Below, in pieces: positions 1-6,499 of a DNA stretch of 14,030 nt. Made by a program: the position numbers and the translations under genes. A model generated the notes under the pieces. The model worked only from the letters and a program-made list of their open reading frames with translations, searched no databases and was not told the DNA's origin. The stretch's first letter is position 1. Each line of letters opens with the position of its first letter. The DNA lies in contig JBOGZD010000078.1 in NCBI GenBank assembly GCA_050697155.1, positions 1 to 14,030 on the forward strand, written 5' to 3'. The DNA is from JBOGZD01 sp050697155 (lineage in GTDB: Bacteria > Actinomycetota > Thermoleophilia > Solirubrobacterales > 70-9).

Positions 1-881
1 CGCGCGCTGACGATCCAGGCAGATGCCTGGGCCCTGGTCCCGTCCTCGGTCGCGAGCTCCGAGTAGGCCTCGCGCAGCGCCGTCTCGATCTTGGGCCGCA
101 GCTGCCTCGCCTGCGCGGCCGCATCCTCGTCGGCGTCCGCTGTCGCGAGCCGGATCAGCTCGCCGGCGGGCCCCATCGCCGTCACCAGGTCGATCGCCTT
201 CTCCAGGTCATCTCCCATCCGGTAGTCGATGTCGTGCCGGTGCAGCGCGATCTCCTCGAACCCGGCGTGGACGAGGATGTCCGTCGTGGTGTCGGCGTCG
301 GCCATCGAGAACGGGCCGGGACCGCAGGTGGGCTCGTCGGTCTCGTCGGGCCGCTCGAGGAACTGCTTGACGACGCGCTCACCTCGGTGCAGCCACTCGT
401 TGTCGAGCTTGCGCCGCCAGACGATCATGCACAGCCGCCCGCCGGGGACGAGGGTGCCGCGAACGTTGCGCAGCGCCGCCACCGGACTGGCGAAGAACAT
501 CGTCCCGAAGCGCGAGAACGCATAGTCGTACGGGCCGCCGAGCTCGGCGACCTGGACGTCCCCGAGCAGGTAACCGACGTTGGCCACCCCGGCCTCCGCG
601 GCTTCCGCGCGCGCCGTCTCGATGAAGCGCTCGCCGACGTCGATGCCGGTCACCTCGCCGTCGTCCCCGACGAGCTCCGCGATGCGCGTCGTCGTGTCGC
701 CGAGACCACAGCCGATGTCGAGCACCCGCGCCCCAGGTCCCGGTGGGTGCAAGCGAAGGGCCTCCTCCGAGAACGGCGAGATCTGAATCGTGACCACGTC
801 CCGGAACTGCATCCAGCGGTCGTACAGGACGCCGCCCCAGGCCTCGGCCGCCTCCGCGTTGGTGGGTGCAACCGCTTCCAT
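1..881 (-). CDS. Class I SAM-dependent methyltransferase (partial, C-terminus off the left edge)
   Basis: The frame is open from an ATG at 881 to the window edge, giving about 293 residues, so no stop is visible. The SAM-binding motif I is clear at residues 53-62 (VLDIGCGLGD), followed by an acidic strand end (GIDVGE, about 79-84). A further conserved stretch near 122-141 (SRFGTMFF then PVAALRN) and LVPGGRL near 144-150 are typical of UbiE-like methyltransferases. The last residues (ASAWIV) resemble the usual C-terminal strand of this group, so the stop probably lies only a few codons beyond the edge. The substrate cannot be told. The start is supported by TAGGAT seven bases upstream, suggesting a leaderless transcript; GGGG just before the ATG could also act as a weak ribosome site. 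A small zinc-ribbon gene ends 21 bp upstream in the same direction. Confidence 0.85.
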   Translation of the reverse strand, partial: MEAVAPTNAEAAEAWGGVLYDRWMQFRDVVTIQISPFSEEALRLHPPGPGARVLDIGCGLGDTTTRIAELVGDDGEVTGIDVGERFIETARAEAAEAGVANVGYLLGDVQVAELGGPYDYAFSRFGTMFFASPVAALRNVRGTLVPGGRLCMIVWRRKLDNEWLHRGERVVKQFLERPDETDEPTCGPGPFSMADADTTTDILVHAGFEEIALHRHDIDYRMGDDLEKAIDLVTAMGPAGELIRLATADADEDAAAQARQLRPKIETALREAYSELATEDGTRAQASAWIVSA

Positions 882-888
882 CACCCCG

Positions 889-894
889 ATCCTA
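889..894 (-). promoter_or_regulatory. Candidate -10 element for a leaderless methyltransferase transcript
   Basis: On the minus strand the hexamer TAGGAT (TAnnnT type) ends seven bases before the ATG at 881, so transcription would begin at or next to the start codon. No good -35 hexamer is seen 16-18 bp further upstream. The same arrangement occurs before three other genes here, which raises its credibility. Confidence 0.45.
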
Positions 895-902
895 GACCGC
901 GA

Positions 903-1040
903 TCAATACCGAGCGCCCGGCACCCACCAGAGAAACGCGGTGATCGACCACCGTCCGCAGTTGCCGCACCGCCGCAACGGCCTGATCACCGCTCCGCAGT
1001 GACTGCACGCCGGCTTCGGCTTGACGACGGTTGGGCTCAC
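903..1040 (-). CDS. Small zinc-ribbon protein, 45 aa (bL32-like C-x2-C-x9-C-x2-C)
   Basis: A GTG at 1040 is preceded by GGAG with a seven-base spacer, a good Shine-Dalgarno site. It opens a 45-codon frame ending TGA at 903. The protein has a short PKP-rich N-terminus, then CSHC, nine residues, CGNC, and a hydrophobic tryptophan-containing tail (ITAFLWWVPG). The four cysteines at C-x2-C-x9-C-x2-C match the spacing of the zinc ribbon in ribosomal protein bL32. The N-terminal half of bL32 is missing, however, and the tail differs, so I do not call it rpmF. About 38 of 45 third positions are G or C, as expected for a real gene here. The methyltransferase begins 21 bp downstream. The frame stays open far upstream (to about 1439), but that part looks noncoding. 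Function unknown; a small structural or nucleic-acid-binding zinc protein is the simplest reading. Confidence 0.55.
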   Translation of the reverse strand: MSPTVVKPKPACSHCGAVIRPLRRCGNCGRWSITAFLWWVPGARY

Positions 1041-1180
1041 CTGACCGCTCCGCGCGGCAGGTGGGCGTGGGGGTGGCGCTGCGTGGCCGTTCCGGCGTAA
1101 GCCTGTTGCCGTTGGGTGACGCCTGCGTCCGTTTGGCCACGTAGGGGGAACGAAATGGGGTCGGGGTGCGCAGCAGTGGC

Positions 1181-1290
1181 GGCGAATCCGAGGCGGTTGG
1201 TGGATTTTGCTCGCATAGCGAGCACTATCCCCCAACGGCCCGGCGATCCCAAGCCGGTTGGGGGATTGGGGGTCACGTGAGTATCCGGTT
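1181..1290. repeat. BIME-like repeat cluster, left part (three cores plus a hairpin)
   Basis: A direct unit at 1181-1205 (GGCGAATCC...CGGTTGGTGGAT) is followed by a perfect hairpin at 1208-1224 (TGCTCGC, ATA, GCGAGCA). An inverted core comes next at 1227-1238 (ATCCCCCAACGG), then a second direct unit at 1242-1266 (GGCGATCCC...CGGTTGGGGGAT). ATCCCCCAAC at 1227-1236 pairs perfectly with GTTGGGGGAT at 1257-1266. Read on the minus strand, the segment 1290-1227 aligns with the cluster at 1515-1590, so the two clusters are inverted copies of each other. Confidence 0.6.
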
Positions 1291-1409
1291 TGCTCAGGCT
1301 GCGCCGAGGAGGCGCCTGGCGGGGTCCGGTGCTCGAGCGCCCCGGCCACGGCGTTGTGCGCAGCGGGTCGGGCGGCGAGGGAAGCGCCACGGAGCCGGCT
1401 CCCGCCCCC

Positions 1410-1458
1410 GCCGAGATGGCTTGAACCGTACATATTCACCGGCTCGAGCCATCTCGGC
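1410..1458. repeat. 19-bp imperfect inverted repeat (long hairpin)
   Basis: The left arm 1410-1428 (GCCGAGATGGCTTGAACCG) pairs with the right arm 1440-1458. The outer 12 bp are perfect (GCCGAGATGGCT against AGCCATCTCGGC). The inner part has two mismatched positions, one of which is a G-U wobble in RNA. The loop is 11 bases, TACATATTCAC. No T-run follows on either strand, so it is not a standard intrinsic terminator. It sits midway between the two inverted repeat clusters. Confidence 0.6.
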
Positions 1459-1514
1459 CCCCGGCGCTTGGCACCCGAGCTCGTTGCGGGCGCGCTCGTG
1501 CGAGGACCTGACGT

Positions 1515-1592
1515 AACCGGATAGTCATGTGGGGGTCATATATGACCCTTTTTCCCCAACCGCCGGCGAATCAACGGGCGGTTGGGGGATCG
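1515..1592. repeat. BIME-like repeat cluster, right part (inverted copy of the left cluster)
   Basis: AACCGGATA at 1515-1523 matches the minus-strand reading of 1282-1290. A palindrome and a T-run follow, then CCCCAACCGCC (1554-1564), a 12-base loop and GGCGGTTGGGG (1577-1587), an 11-bp perfect stem. The direct unit 1565-1590 (GGCGAATCAAC...CGGTTGGGGGAT) matches the units at 1181 and 1242. Alternating inverted copies of a short GC-rich palindromic unit outside genes are the hallmark of REP/BIME or MITE-like repeats. Confidence 0.6.
1533..1548. promoter_or_regulatory. 16-bp perfect palindrome, followed by T5 on the plus strand
   Basis: GGGTCATATATGACCC is a perfect two-fold palindrome, immediately followed on the plus strand by TTTTT. 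Read as DNA, it has the look of an operator for a dimeric regulator. Read as plus-strand RNA, it could form a 6-bp stem with a TATA loop before a U-run, a weak terminator. No gene of matching direction is recognised upstream on the plus strand. It may simply be part of the surrounding repeat, whose other copy has a shorter palindrome here (TCACGTGA). Confidence 0.4.
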
Positions 1593-1708
1593 GGGGCAGG
1601 CCGAGCGCGCGGCCCCGCTTTCCCACTCGGTGCCTCTACCCAGCGCCCCGCGCCCCGCCCACGCCAAGGCTCACTACCGCGCGGCCGGAGCCCCGCCACC
1701 GGCGCCGC

Positions 1709-3787
1709 CTAGAACGTGACGATCGGGATGATCAGGATCGCGACGATGTTGGCGACCTTGATCATCGGGTTGATCGCCGGACCGGCCGTGTCCTTGTAGG
1801 GGTCGCCGACGGTGTCGCCGGTAACCGCGGCGGCGTGGGCCTCCGAGCCCTTGCCGCCGAAGGCGCCGTCCTCGATCAGCTTCTTCGCGTTGTCCCAGGC
1901 GCCGCCGCCGGCGGTCATCGAGATCGCGGCGAAGAGGCCGACGACGATCACCCCGATCAGCAGGCCGCCGAGGGCGTCGACGCTGAGCAGGCCGACGATC
2001 ACCGGGACCACGATCGGGATCAGCGACGGCAGGATCATCTCGCGCTGGGCGGCCGCGGTGACGATCGCCACGGTGCCCCCGTACTCGGGCTTCACCGTGC
2101 CCTCCATGATCCCCGGGTTCTCGCGGAACTGGCGGCGGACCTCCTCCACCACCTGGCCGCCGGCGCGGCCGACCGCCTCGATCGCGAGCGCCGCGAACAG
2201 GTAGACCATGATCCCGCCGATCAGCAGCCCGATCAGGACGTCGGGCGAGGAGAGGTTGAACAGGCCGGCGAGGTTGAAGCCCTCGGGTGCCTCCTCGGCA
2301 AGCTCGATCTTGAACGCCGAGAACAGCACCAGCGCGGCGAGCGCGGCGGAGCCGATCGCGTATCCCTTGGTCACCGCCTTGGTGGTGTTGCCGACCGCGT
2401 CCAGGGGGTCGGTGACGTTGCGCACGTCCTCGGGCAGGTCGGCCATCTCGGCGATCCCGCCGGCGTTGTCGGTGATCGGCCCGAAGGCGTCCAGGGCGAC
2501 GATCAGGCCGGTGAGCGATAGCTGGGCCATCACCGCGATCCCGATCCCGTAGATGCCGCCGAGCTCGTTCGCGCCGAGGATCGCCAGCGCGATCAGCAGC
2601 GCCGGCGCCGCCGTCGACTGCAAGCCCTGCGCGAGCCCCTGGATGATGTTGGTCGCGTGGCCGGTGATCGACGCCTGGCTGATCGTCTTCACCGGCCGGA
2701 ACCGGGTCGAGGTGTAGTAGTCGGTGATGATGAACAGGCCCGCGGTGACCGCGATCCCGATCAACGCGCAGAGCCACAGGTCGGTCGTGCTGACCGCCGA
2801 TGCGGCGGCCTCGGCGAATCCCAGCCGCAGCGGCTCATCCATCAGCCACTCGGTGATCGGATAGAAGGCCGCCGCCGAGAGCCCGCCGGAGATGATCAGG
2901 CCGCGGTAGAGCGCCCCCTCGACCCGGTCGGTCGTGGTGCGCACGGCGAGCGCGCCGATGATCGAGGCGATGATCGCGACGGCGCCGAGCACCAGCGGAT
3001 AGATCGCGACCTCGCGGGCGAAGTCGGGGAAGGTGAGCACGCCGAGCAGCATCACCGCGACGGACGTCACCGCGTAGGTCTCGAACAGGTCGGCCGCCAT
3101 CCCGGCGCAGTCGCCGACGTTGTCGCCGACGTTGTCGGCGATCACCGCCGGGTTGCGCGGGTCGTCCTCCGGGATCCCGGCCTCGACCTTGCCGACCAGG
3201 TCGGCGCCGACGTCGGCCGCCTTGGTGAAGATCCCGCCGCCGAGCCGGGCGAAGACCGAGATCAGCGAGCCGCCGAACCCGAGCCCTATGAGCGCGTCGA
3301 CGGCCTCCTTGTCGCTCTCGTCGGCGAGCACCAGCACGCCGAAGTAGCCGGCGACGCCCAGCAGCGCCAGCCCGACCACCAGCAGCCCGGTCACCGAGCC
3401 GCCCTTGAAGGCGACGTCGAGGGCCGGTGGCACGCCGCCACGCGCCGCCTCGGCGACGCGAGCGTTGGCACGCACCGAGAGGTTCATGCCGATGAACCCG
3501 GCGGCGCCCGAGAGCGCCCCGCCGATCAAGAAGCCGATCGCGACGGTGAAGTCCTGGAGCACCACCAGCAGCACCGCGAGCGGGATCGCGACCACGGCGA
3601 TGATCGCGTATTGACGGTTGAGGTAGGCCTTCGCGCCCTCCTGGACCGCACCCGAGATCTCCTGCATCTGCTCGTTGCCGGGCGAGCGGCGGAGCAGGCG
3701 CTGGGTCACGAGCGCCCCGTAGAGCACCCCGGCGCCGCCGCAGACGAGCGCGACGACGACGCCGTAGTCGGTCAGGAAATCGGTCAA
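1709..3787 (-). CDS. hppA: K+-independent proton-translocating membrane pyrophosphatase
   Basis: A 692-residue integral membrane protein that couples pyrophosphate hydrolysis to cation (probably H+) export across the cytoplasmic membrane. Length and hydrophobic profile (about 16 membrane segments) are normal for the family. The pyrophosphate/Mg2+ site is intact: KAADVGADLVGKVE near 189-202 and DNVGDNVGDCAGMAADL near 218-234. The C-terminal acidic motif, GDTVGDPYKDTAGP near 657-670, is also intact. GNTTKAVTKG at 466-475 has Lys470 and Thr473, the signature of the K+-independent subfamily; K+-dependent enzymes have Ala and Gly there. The start is TTG at 3787, chosen because GGAGG lies seven bases upstream and the N-terminus then matches the family. 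It appears to be a single-gene transcript with its own leader. The stop is followed downstream by the repeat island. Confidence 0.97.
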   Translation of the reverse strand: MTDFLTDYGVVVALVCGGAGVLYGALVTQRLLRRSPGNEQMQEISGAVQEGAKAYLNRQYAIIAVVAIPLAVLLVVLQDFTVAIGFLIGGALSGAAGFIGMNLSVRANARVAEAARGGVPPALDVAFKGGSVTGLLVVGLALLGVAGYFGVLVLADESDKEAVDALIGLGFGGSLISVFARLGGGIFTKAADVGADLVGKVEAGIPEDDPRNPAVIADNVGDNVGDCAGMAADLFETYAVTSVAVMLLGVLTFPDFAREVAIYPLVLGAVAIIASIIGALAVRTTTDRVEGALYRGLIISGGLSAAAFYPITEWLMDEPLRLGFAEAAASAVSTTDLWLCALIGIAVTAGLFIITDYYTSTRFRPVKTISQASITGHATNIIQGLAQGLQSTAAPALLIALAILGANELGGIYGIGIAVMAQLSLTGLIVALDAFGPITDNAGGIAEMADLPEDVRNVTDPLDAVGNTTKAVTKGYAIGSAALAALVLFSAFKIELAEEAPEGFNLAGLFNLSSPDVLIGLLIGGIMVYLFAALAIEAVGRAGGQVVEEVRRQFRENPGIMEGTVKPEYGGTVAIVTAAAQREMILPSLIPIVVPVIVGLLSVDALGGLLIGVIVVGLFAAISMTAGGGAWDNAKKLIEDGAFGGKGSEAHAAAVTGDTVGDPYKDTAGPAINPMIKVANIVAILIIPIVTF

Positions 3788-3821
3788 GGCAAGTCCTCCG
3801 TAGGGGGCTTTTCAGTCAGAA

Positions 3822-3844
3822 GCGGCCGGAAACCGTCCGGCCGC
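3822..3844 (-). promoter_or_regulatory. Hairpin in the hppA 5' leader
   Basis: A perfect 9-bp stem (GCGGCCGGA / TCCGGCCGC) with a five-base loop lies between the gene upstream and the hppA ribosome site. It is followed on the minus strand by TTCTGACTGAAAAG rather than a U-run, so terminator activity is doubtful. It could stabilise the hppA mRNA 5' end, or be a weak terminator for the DUF1844-like gene. Confidence 0.4.
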
Positions 3845-3855
3845 GAGGCGCGCGT

Positions 3856-3861
3856 ACTCTA
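3856..3861 (-). promoter_or_regulatory. Candidate -10 element of hppA
   Basis: Minus-strand TAGAGT fits TAnnnT. Transcription from it would start near 3849, giving a leader of about 62 nt that begins almost directly with the hairpin at 3844-3822 and contains the GGAGG site for the TTG start. No convincing -35 is seen. Confidence 0.35.
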
Positions 3862-3928
3862 GCGGGGACGCCGCGATTGGCGCGTTCTTCGCCCATGGAG
3901 CGGGCAACGGGTCGATGGCCGGGTGGTC

Positions 3929-4327
3929 CTAGGTGCCCGGGGGCGTCCAGAGCCCGGACGGACGGTCGCGCGGCGGGGCTTCCGGCGCCGGTTCGGGCGC
4001 CTCGTCGCCGCCTTCGGGCGCCGCGCCGCCCTGCGCCTCGCGCGCATAGAGCACCTGCACCTGGGAGAGCGCCTCTCGCACCTGGTCGCGCGCCTTCGGG
4101 TCGAGCAAGTCGACAAGCGCCCGAGCGGCCTCAATCCCGACTCGGCCCTGCTCGAGGTCGCGCTCGTCCTCCTTCGCGATCCGCCGTGCGGCGAGGTTGA
4201 GGATGCTGGCCACGCTGTCCAGCAGCAGGTCCTGAACGCGCACCTTGCGCAGCTGCTCTTCGAGCCGGCGTTGAAGCTCGGCCTCGTCGGGTGGCTGCTG
4301 CGGCGCGCCTGTCTCGGGGTCGCCCAT
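3929..4327 (-). CDS. Small DUF1844-like hypothetical protein
   Basis: A 132-residue soluble protein with no signal peptide or membrane segment. Residues about 15-30 are a charged helix. Residues 30-97 form a helical core (LLLDSVASILNLA, then LEQGRVGIEAARALVDLL, then VREALSQVQVLY). The spacing and the LEQ...I.A...LV.LL pattern resemble the DUF1844 family of actinobacteria. I recognise this by pattern only, and the family has no settled function. The tail (98-132) is rich in Pro, Ala and Glu and looks disordered. The ATG at 4327 has TAGATT eight bases upstream, suggesting leaderless transcription separate from the gene before it, which ends 37 bp away. GAAGG close to the ATG is too near to be a good ribosome site. 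Confidence 0.75.
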   Translation of the reverse strand: MGDPETGAPQQPPDEAELQRRLEEQLRKVRVQDLLLDSVASILNLAARRIAKEDERDLEQGRVGIEAARALVDLLDPKARDQVREALSQVQVLYAREAQGGAAPEGGDEAPEPAPEAPPRDRPSGLWTPPGT

Positions 4328-4335
4328 CGCCTTCG

Positions 4336-4341
4336 AATCTA
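4336..4341 (-). promoter_or_regulatory. Candidate -10 element for the DUF1844-like gene (leaderless)
   Basis: Minus-strand TAGATT ends eight bases before the ATG at 4327, in the 37-bp gap after the carboxylate-amine ligase. No clear -35 is present. Confidence 0.4.
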
Positions 4342-4364
4342 GCGTCCCGCCAACTGCGGCGACC

Positions 4365-5543
4365 CTATCCGAGCACGCCCTCGGGAACGTAGGTGCGCCG
4401 AGTCTCGGCCACCGCGTCGCGGTGGATCGCCTCGATCCCGGCGCCCTCGGCCAGCGCCCGGCGTGCCCGCTGGGCGCCGTTCTGCTCGGGGACGTCGACC
4501 CCGATCCCGAGCGCGGTCCGCGCCGGCTCGGTCCACTCGACCAGGTCCTCGATCACCGCTCGAGTGGGCACCACTTCGCCGCGCGAGAAGTCGATCTGCG
4601 TGCCGTCGAGCCCGTGGCGAATCGCCCGCCAGAGGTTCTCCTCGATCTCGCGCTGGCGCTGCGGCTCGCCGAGCCGCTCATCGTCGTAGTCGAGCGCCGT
4701 CTGCGCGATGCAGGCGGTGATCAGGCCGGCGAGCGCGAACGACTCCTCGCCCCCGGTCTGCGCGTCGCAGATCCGCAGCTCGACGGTGCCGAAGGAATGA
4801 TGCGGGCGCACGCTCCACCACAGCTGGGTCGCCTCGACGACCGAGCCCGTGCGAGTGAGCACGTCGATGAACTCGGCGTAGGCGCGCCAGTCGCCAAACG
4901 GCTCGTGGATCCCGCAGCGGGGGAACGTGCGGGTGAAGATCTCGGTGCGGACGGAGGCGAGCCCGGTGTCGTGCCCGTCGAGAAACGGCGAGTTCGCCGA
5001 CAGCGCCAGCAGCGGCGGCAGGGCGGCGCGGAGGTGGTCGCAGATCGCGAGCGCGCGGTCGGCGCCGCGGATGCCGACGTGCACGTGCAGGCTCCAGGTG
5101 TTGTTGCGCTGGGCTACCCAGCGCAGCTCGTCGCGTAGCCGGTTGTAGTGCTCCGTGTCGATGATCCGCTGGTCGAGGTAGCTGGCCCACGGATGGGTGC
5201 CCGTGGCGGCGAGCGCGATCCCCATCCCCTCCGCAAGCGCGAACAGGCGCGCACGGCGCTCGCGCTGGCGCTCGAGCGCCTCGGCGAAGCTGAGCGCCCG
5301 CCCGGAGCGGATCTCGATCTCCGTGTCGATCAGCTCGCCCGCCGCCGACTCGGCGAGCAACTCGTCGCCGCAGCAGGCAGCGTAGAGCTCATCGAACCGG
5401 TGCACGAGCTCGAGCGTCTCGGGGTCGACGAGCGCGAACTCCTCCTCGAGCCCGATCGTGAAGTCGGTCGACTCCTCGAAGAGCTCCCGGGTGCGCTCCA
5501 TGTCGAGCGTGGGCTCGGGGCCGCGCCCGGCGGTGGCGGTCAC
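4365..5543 (-). CDS. GCS2/YbdK-family carboxylate-amine ligase (glutamate-cysteine ligase-like)
   Basis: 392 residues with the family signatures FTIGLEEEF (28-36), GTHP (115-118) and SLHVHVG (151-157), whose histidines and glutamates belong to the ATP/Mg-dependent ligase fold. Members attach an amine to a carboxylate. E. coli YbdK has weak glutamate-cysteine ligase activity, and actinobacterial relatives are often annotated the same way, so the true substrate is open. The start is the GTG at 5543, 18 bp after the rex stop, but it has no clear ribosome site. An in-frame ATG at residue 15 (5501) is an alternative that keeps all motifs. Its place after glutaredoxin and rex suggests a role in thiol or redox metabolism. 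Confidence 0.9.
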   Translation of the reverse strand: MTATAGRGPEPTLDMERTRELFEESTDFTIGLEEEFALVDPETLELVHRFDELYAACCGDELLAESAAGELIDTEIEIRSGRALSFAEALERQRERRARLFALAEGMGIALAATGTHPWASYLDQRIIDTEHYNRLRDELRWVAQRNNTWSLHVHVGIRGADRALAICDHLRAALPPLLALSANSPFLDGHDTGLASVRTEIFTRTFPRCGIHEPFGDWRAYAEFIDVLTRTGSVVEATQLWWSVRPHHSFGTVELRICDAQTGGEESFALAGLITACIAQTALDYDDERLGEPQRQREIEENLWRAIRHGLDGTQIDFSRGEVVPTRAVIEDLVEWTEPARTALGIGVDVPEQNGAQRARRALAEGAGIEAIHRDAVAETRRTYVPEGVLG

Positions 5544-5561
5544 GGGCAGGGACCCATTCGT

Positions 5562-6248
5562 CTACGCGAGGTAGAAGTAGAGCGCGTAGAGCAGGTCGAC
5601 CGCGGGGCTCGAGGTGTGCACGGTCACCTCCGGCGGCACGTCGAGCAGCTGCTCGGAGTAGTTGAAGATGATCTTCACCCCGGCCTCGACGAGCTGGTCG
5701 GCGACCTTTTGGGCCGCGCTCGCCGGCACCGCGAGCACCCCGACGACCACCTCCTCCTCGTTCACCACCGTCCCGAGCTCCGCCAGGGCCCGCACCGGTA
5801 CGCCGCCGAACTCCTTGCCGACCACCTCCGAGTCGGCGTCGAAGATCGCAACGATGCGGAAGCCGTGGTCGGCGAAGATGTCTGAGCTGGCGATCGCCTG
5901 GCCGAGGTTGCCGGCGCCGAACAGGGCGATGTTGTGCTGGCCCGAGGTGTGGAGGATCTTGCGGATCTCGGTGACCAGCGAATCGACCCGATAGCCGACC
6001 CCGCGCTTGCCGAACTTGCCGAACCCCGACAGGTCGCGCCGGATCTGGGTCGAGTTGATGTGCGTGTACTCGGCGAGCTCCTGCGAGGAGATCGTCTCCT
6101 TGCCCATCTTGCGCGCCTGGATCAGCACCTGCAGGTAACGGGAAAGGCGCGCGGCGACGCCGAGCGAGAGCCTCTCCCCCTCACTCAGTCCGCCGTCTGC
6201 GGTTGCCGCGTCGCCCGCGGTCCGCTCGCTGACGAGCCGCTCGCTCAC
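5562..6248 (-). CDS. rex: Redox-sensing transcriptional repressor Rex
   Basis: A 228-residue NADH/NAD+-responsive DNA-binding repressor. The winged-helix domain (about 28-90) contains the recognition region STQIRRDLSGFGKFGKRGVGY. The Rossmann domain starts at IALFGAGNLGQAI (about 107-119), the dinucleotide site, and the C-terminal helix (VDLLYALYFYL) is the domain-swapped dimer helix. The GTG start at 6248 overlaps the glutaredoxin stop as GTGA, so translation is probably coupled. The N-terminal 25 residues before the winged helix are a longer, low-complexity lead than in many Rex proteins. I saw no clear Rex operator (TTGTG...CACAA type) in the window. In streptomycetes rex heads a heme operon; here a GCS2 ligase follows instead of hemA. 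Confidence 0.97.
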   Translation of the reverse strand: MSERLVSERTAGDAATADGGLSEGERLSLGVAARLSRYLQVLIQARKMGKETISSQELAEYTHINSTQIRRDLSGFGKFGKRGVGYRVDSLVTEIRKILHTSGQHNIALFGAGNLGQAIASSDIFADHGFRIVAIFDADSEVVGKEFGGVPVRALAELGTVVNEEEVVVGVLAVPASAAQKVADQLVEAGVKIIFNYSEQLLDVPPEVTVHTSSPAVDLLYALYFYLA

Positions 6249-6499
6249 TGGCCGACAGTATGAAGCGCGGCGAGGGCTAGGTGCAGCTCGTGCGGGTCCA
6301 TGTCGAGCTCGCCGACGATCTCGCCCTCGACCTCGATCACCGGGATCCGCTCCAGGTAGGCGGCGAAGAGCTCCTCGTCAGACTCGATGTCGATCTCGCG
6401 CAGCTCGATCCCGCCGAGCTCGGTCGCGAGTCCGGCGATCGCTTCTCGGGCCTCGTCGCAGAGGTGGCACTCGGGACGCCGGTAGAGGGTGACGATCAC
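6245..6499 (-). CDS. Glutaredoxin-like protein (DUF836 family)
   Basis: An 84-residue thioredoxin-fold protein with the redox motif CHLC at residues 11-14 in a YRRPECHLCDEA context, a cis-proline loop (RIPVIEV, 51-57) and an acidic body. This matches the DUF836 glutaredoxin-like family. The frame is open to 6634, but the real start is the GTG at 6499: it overlaps the tsaD stop as GTGA, and the family N-terminus (VTLYRRPEC) begins right there. It ends in a 4-nt overlap with rex. The tight coupling links thiol-disulfide exchange with the redox regulator, an arrangement seen in other actinobacteria. Confidence 0.9.
   Translation of the reverse strand: MIVTLYRRPECHLCDEAREAIAGLATELGGIELREIDIESDEELFAAYLERIPVIEVEGEIVGELDMDPHELHLALAALHTVGQ

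Larger units (their letters stand above)
1041..1708. other. Gene-poor repeat island between hppA and the zinc-ribbon gene
   Basis: No frame in this 668-bp stretch shows a ribosome site, a recognisable protein or convincing codon use; the long open frames come from high GC. It is patchily richer in A and T than its surroundings. It contains five copies of a CGGTTGGGGGAT-like core in alternating orientation, a 7-bp-stem hairpin (TGCTCGC/GCGAGCA, 1208-1224), a 12-bp palindrome GGAGCCGGCTCC (1391-1402), a 19-bp imperfect inverted repeat (1410-1458) and a 16-bp palindrome (1533-1548). It lies downstream of the hppA stop and upstream of the zinc-ribbon gene. Confidence 0.7.

Noticed and set aside
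1041..1439. Longer version of the zinc-ribbon gene starting at an ATG at 1439
   Set aside because: The extra 133 residues are low-complexity and run straight through the repeat island. The GGAG-GTG at 1040 gives a far better start.
1181..1592. CRISPR array
   Set aside because: The units alternate in orientation, are irregularly spaced and there are no spacers of uniform length. No cas gene is nearby.
1500..1708. Intrinsic terminator for hppA in the CCCCAACCGCC/GGCGGTTGGGG stem
   Set aside because: On the minus strand this stem is followed by AAAAA, not a U-run, so it lacks the terminator signature in the hppA direction.
2657..3862. 401-codon open frame on the plus strand opposite hppA
   Set aside because: Its protein is dominated by Arg, Asp, Gly and His with no motif. 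It is the antisense shadow of the well-supported hppA gene, as is common at this GC content.
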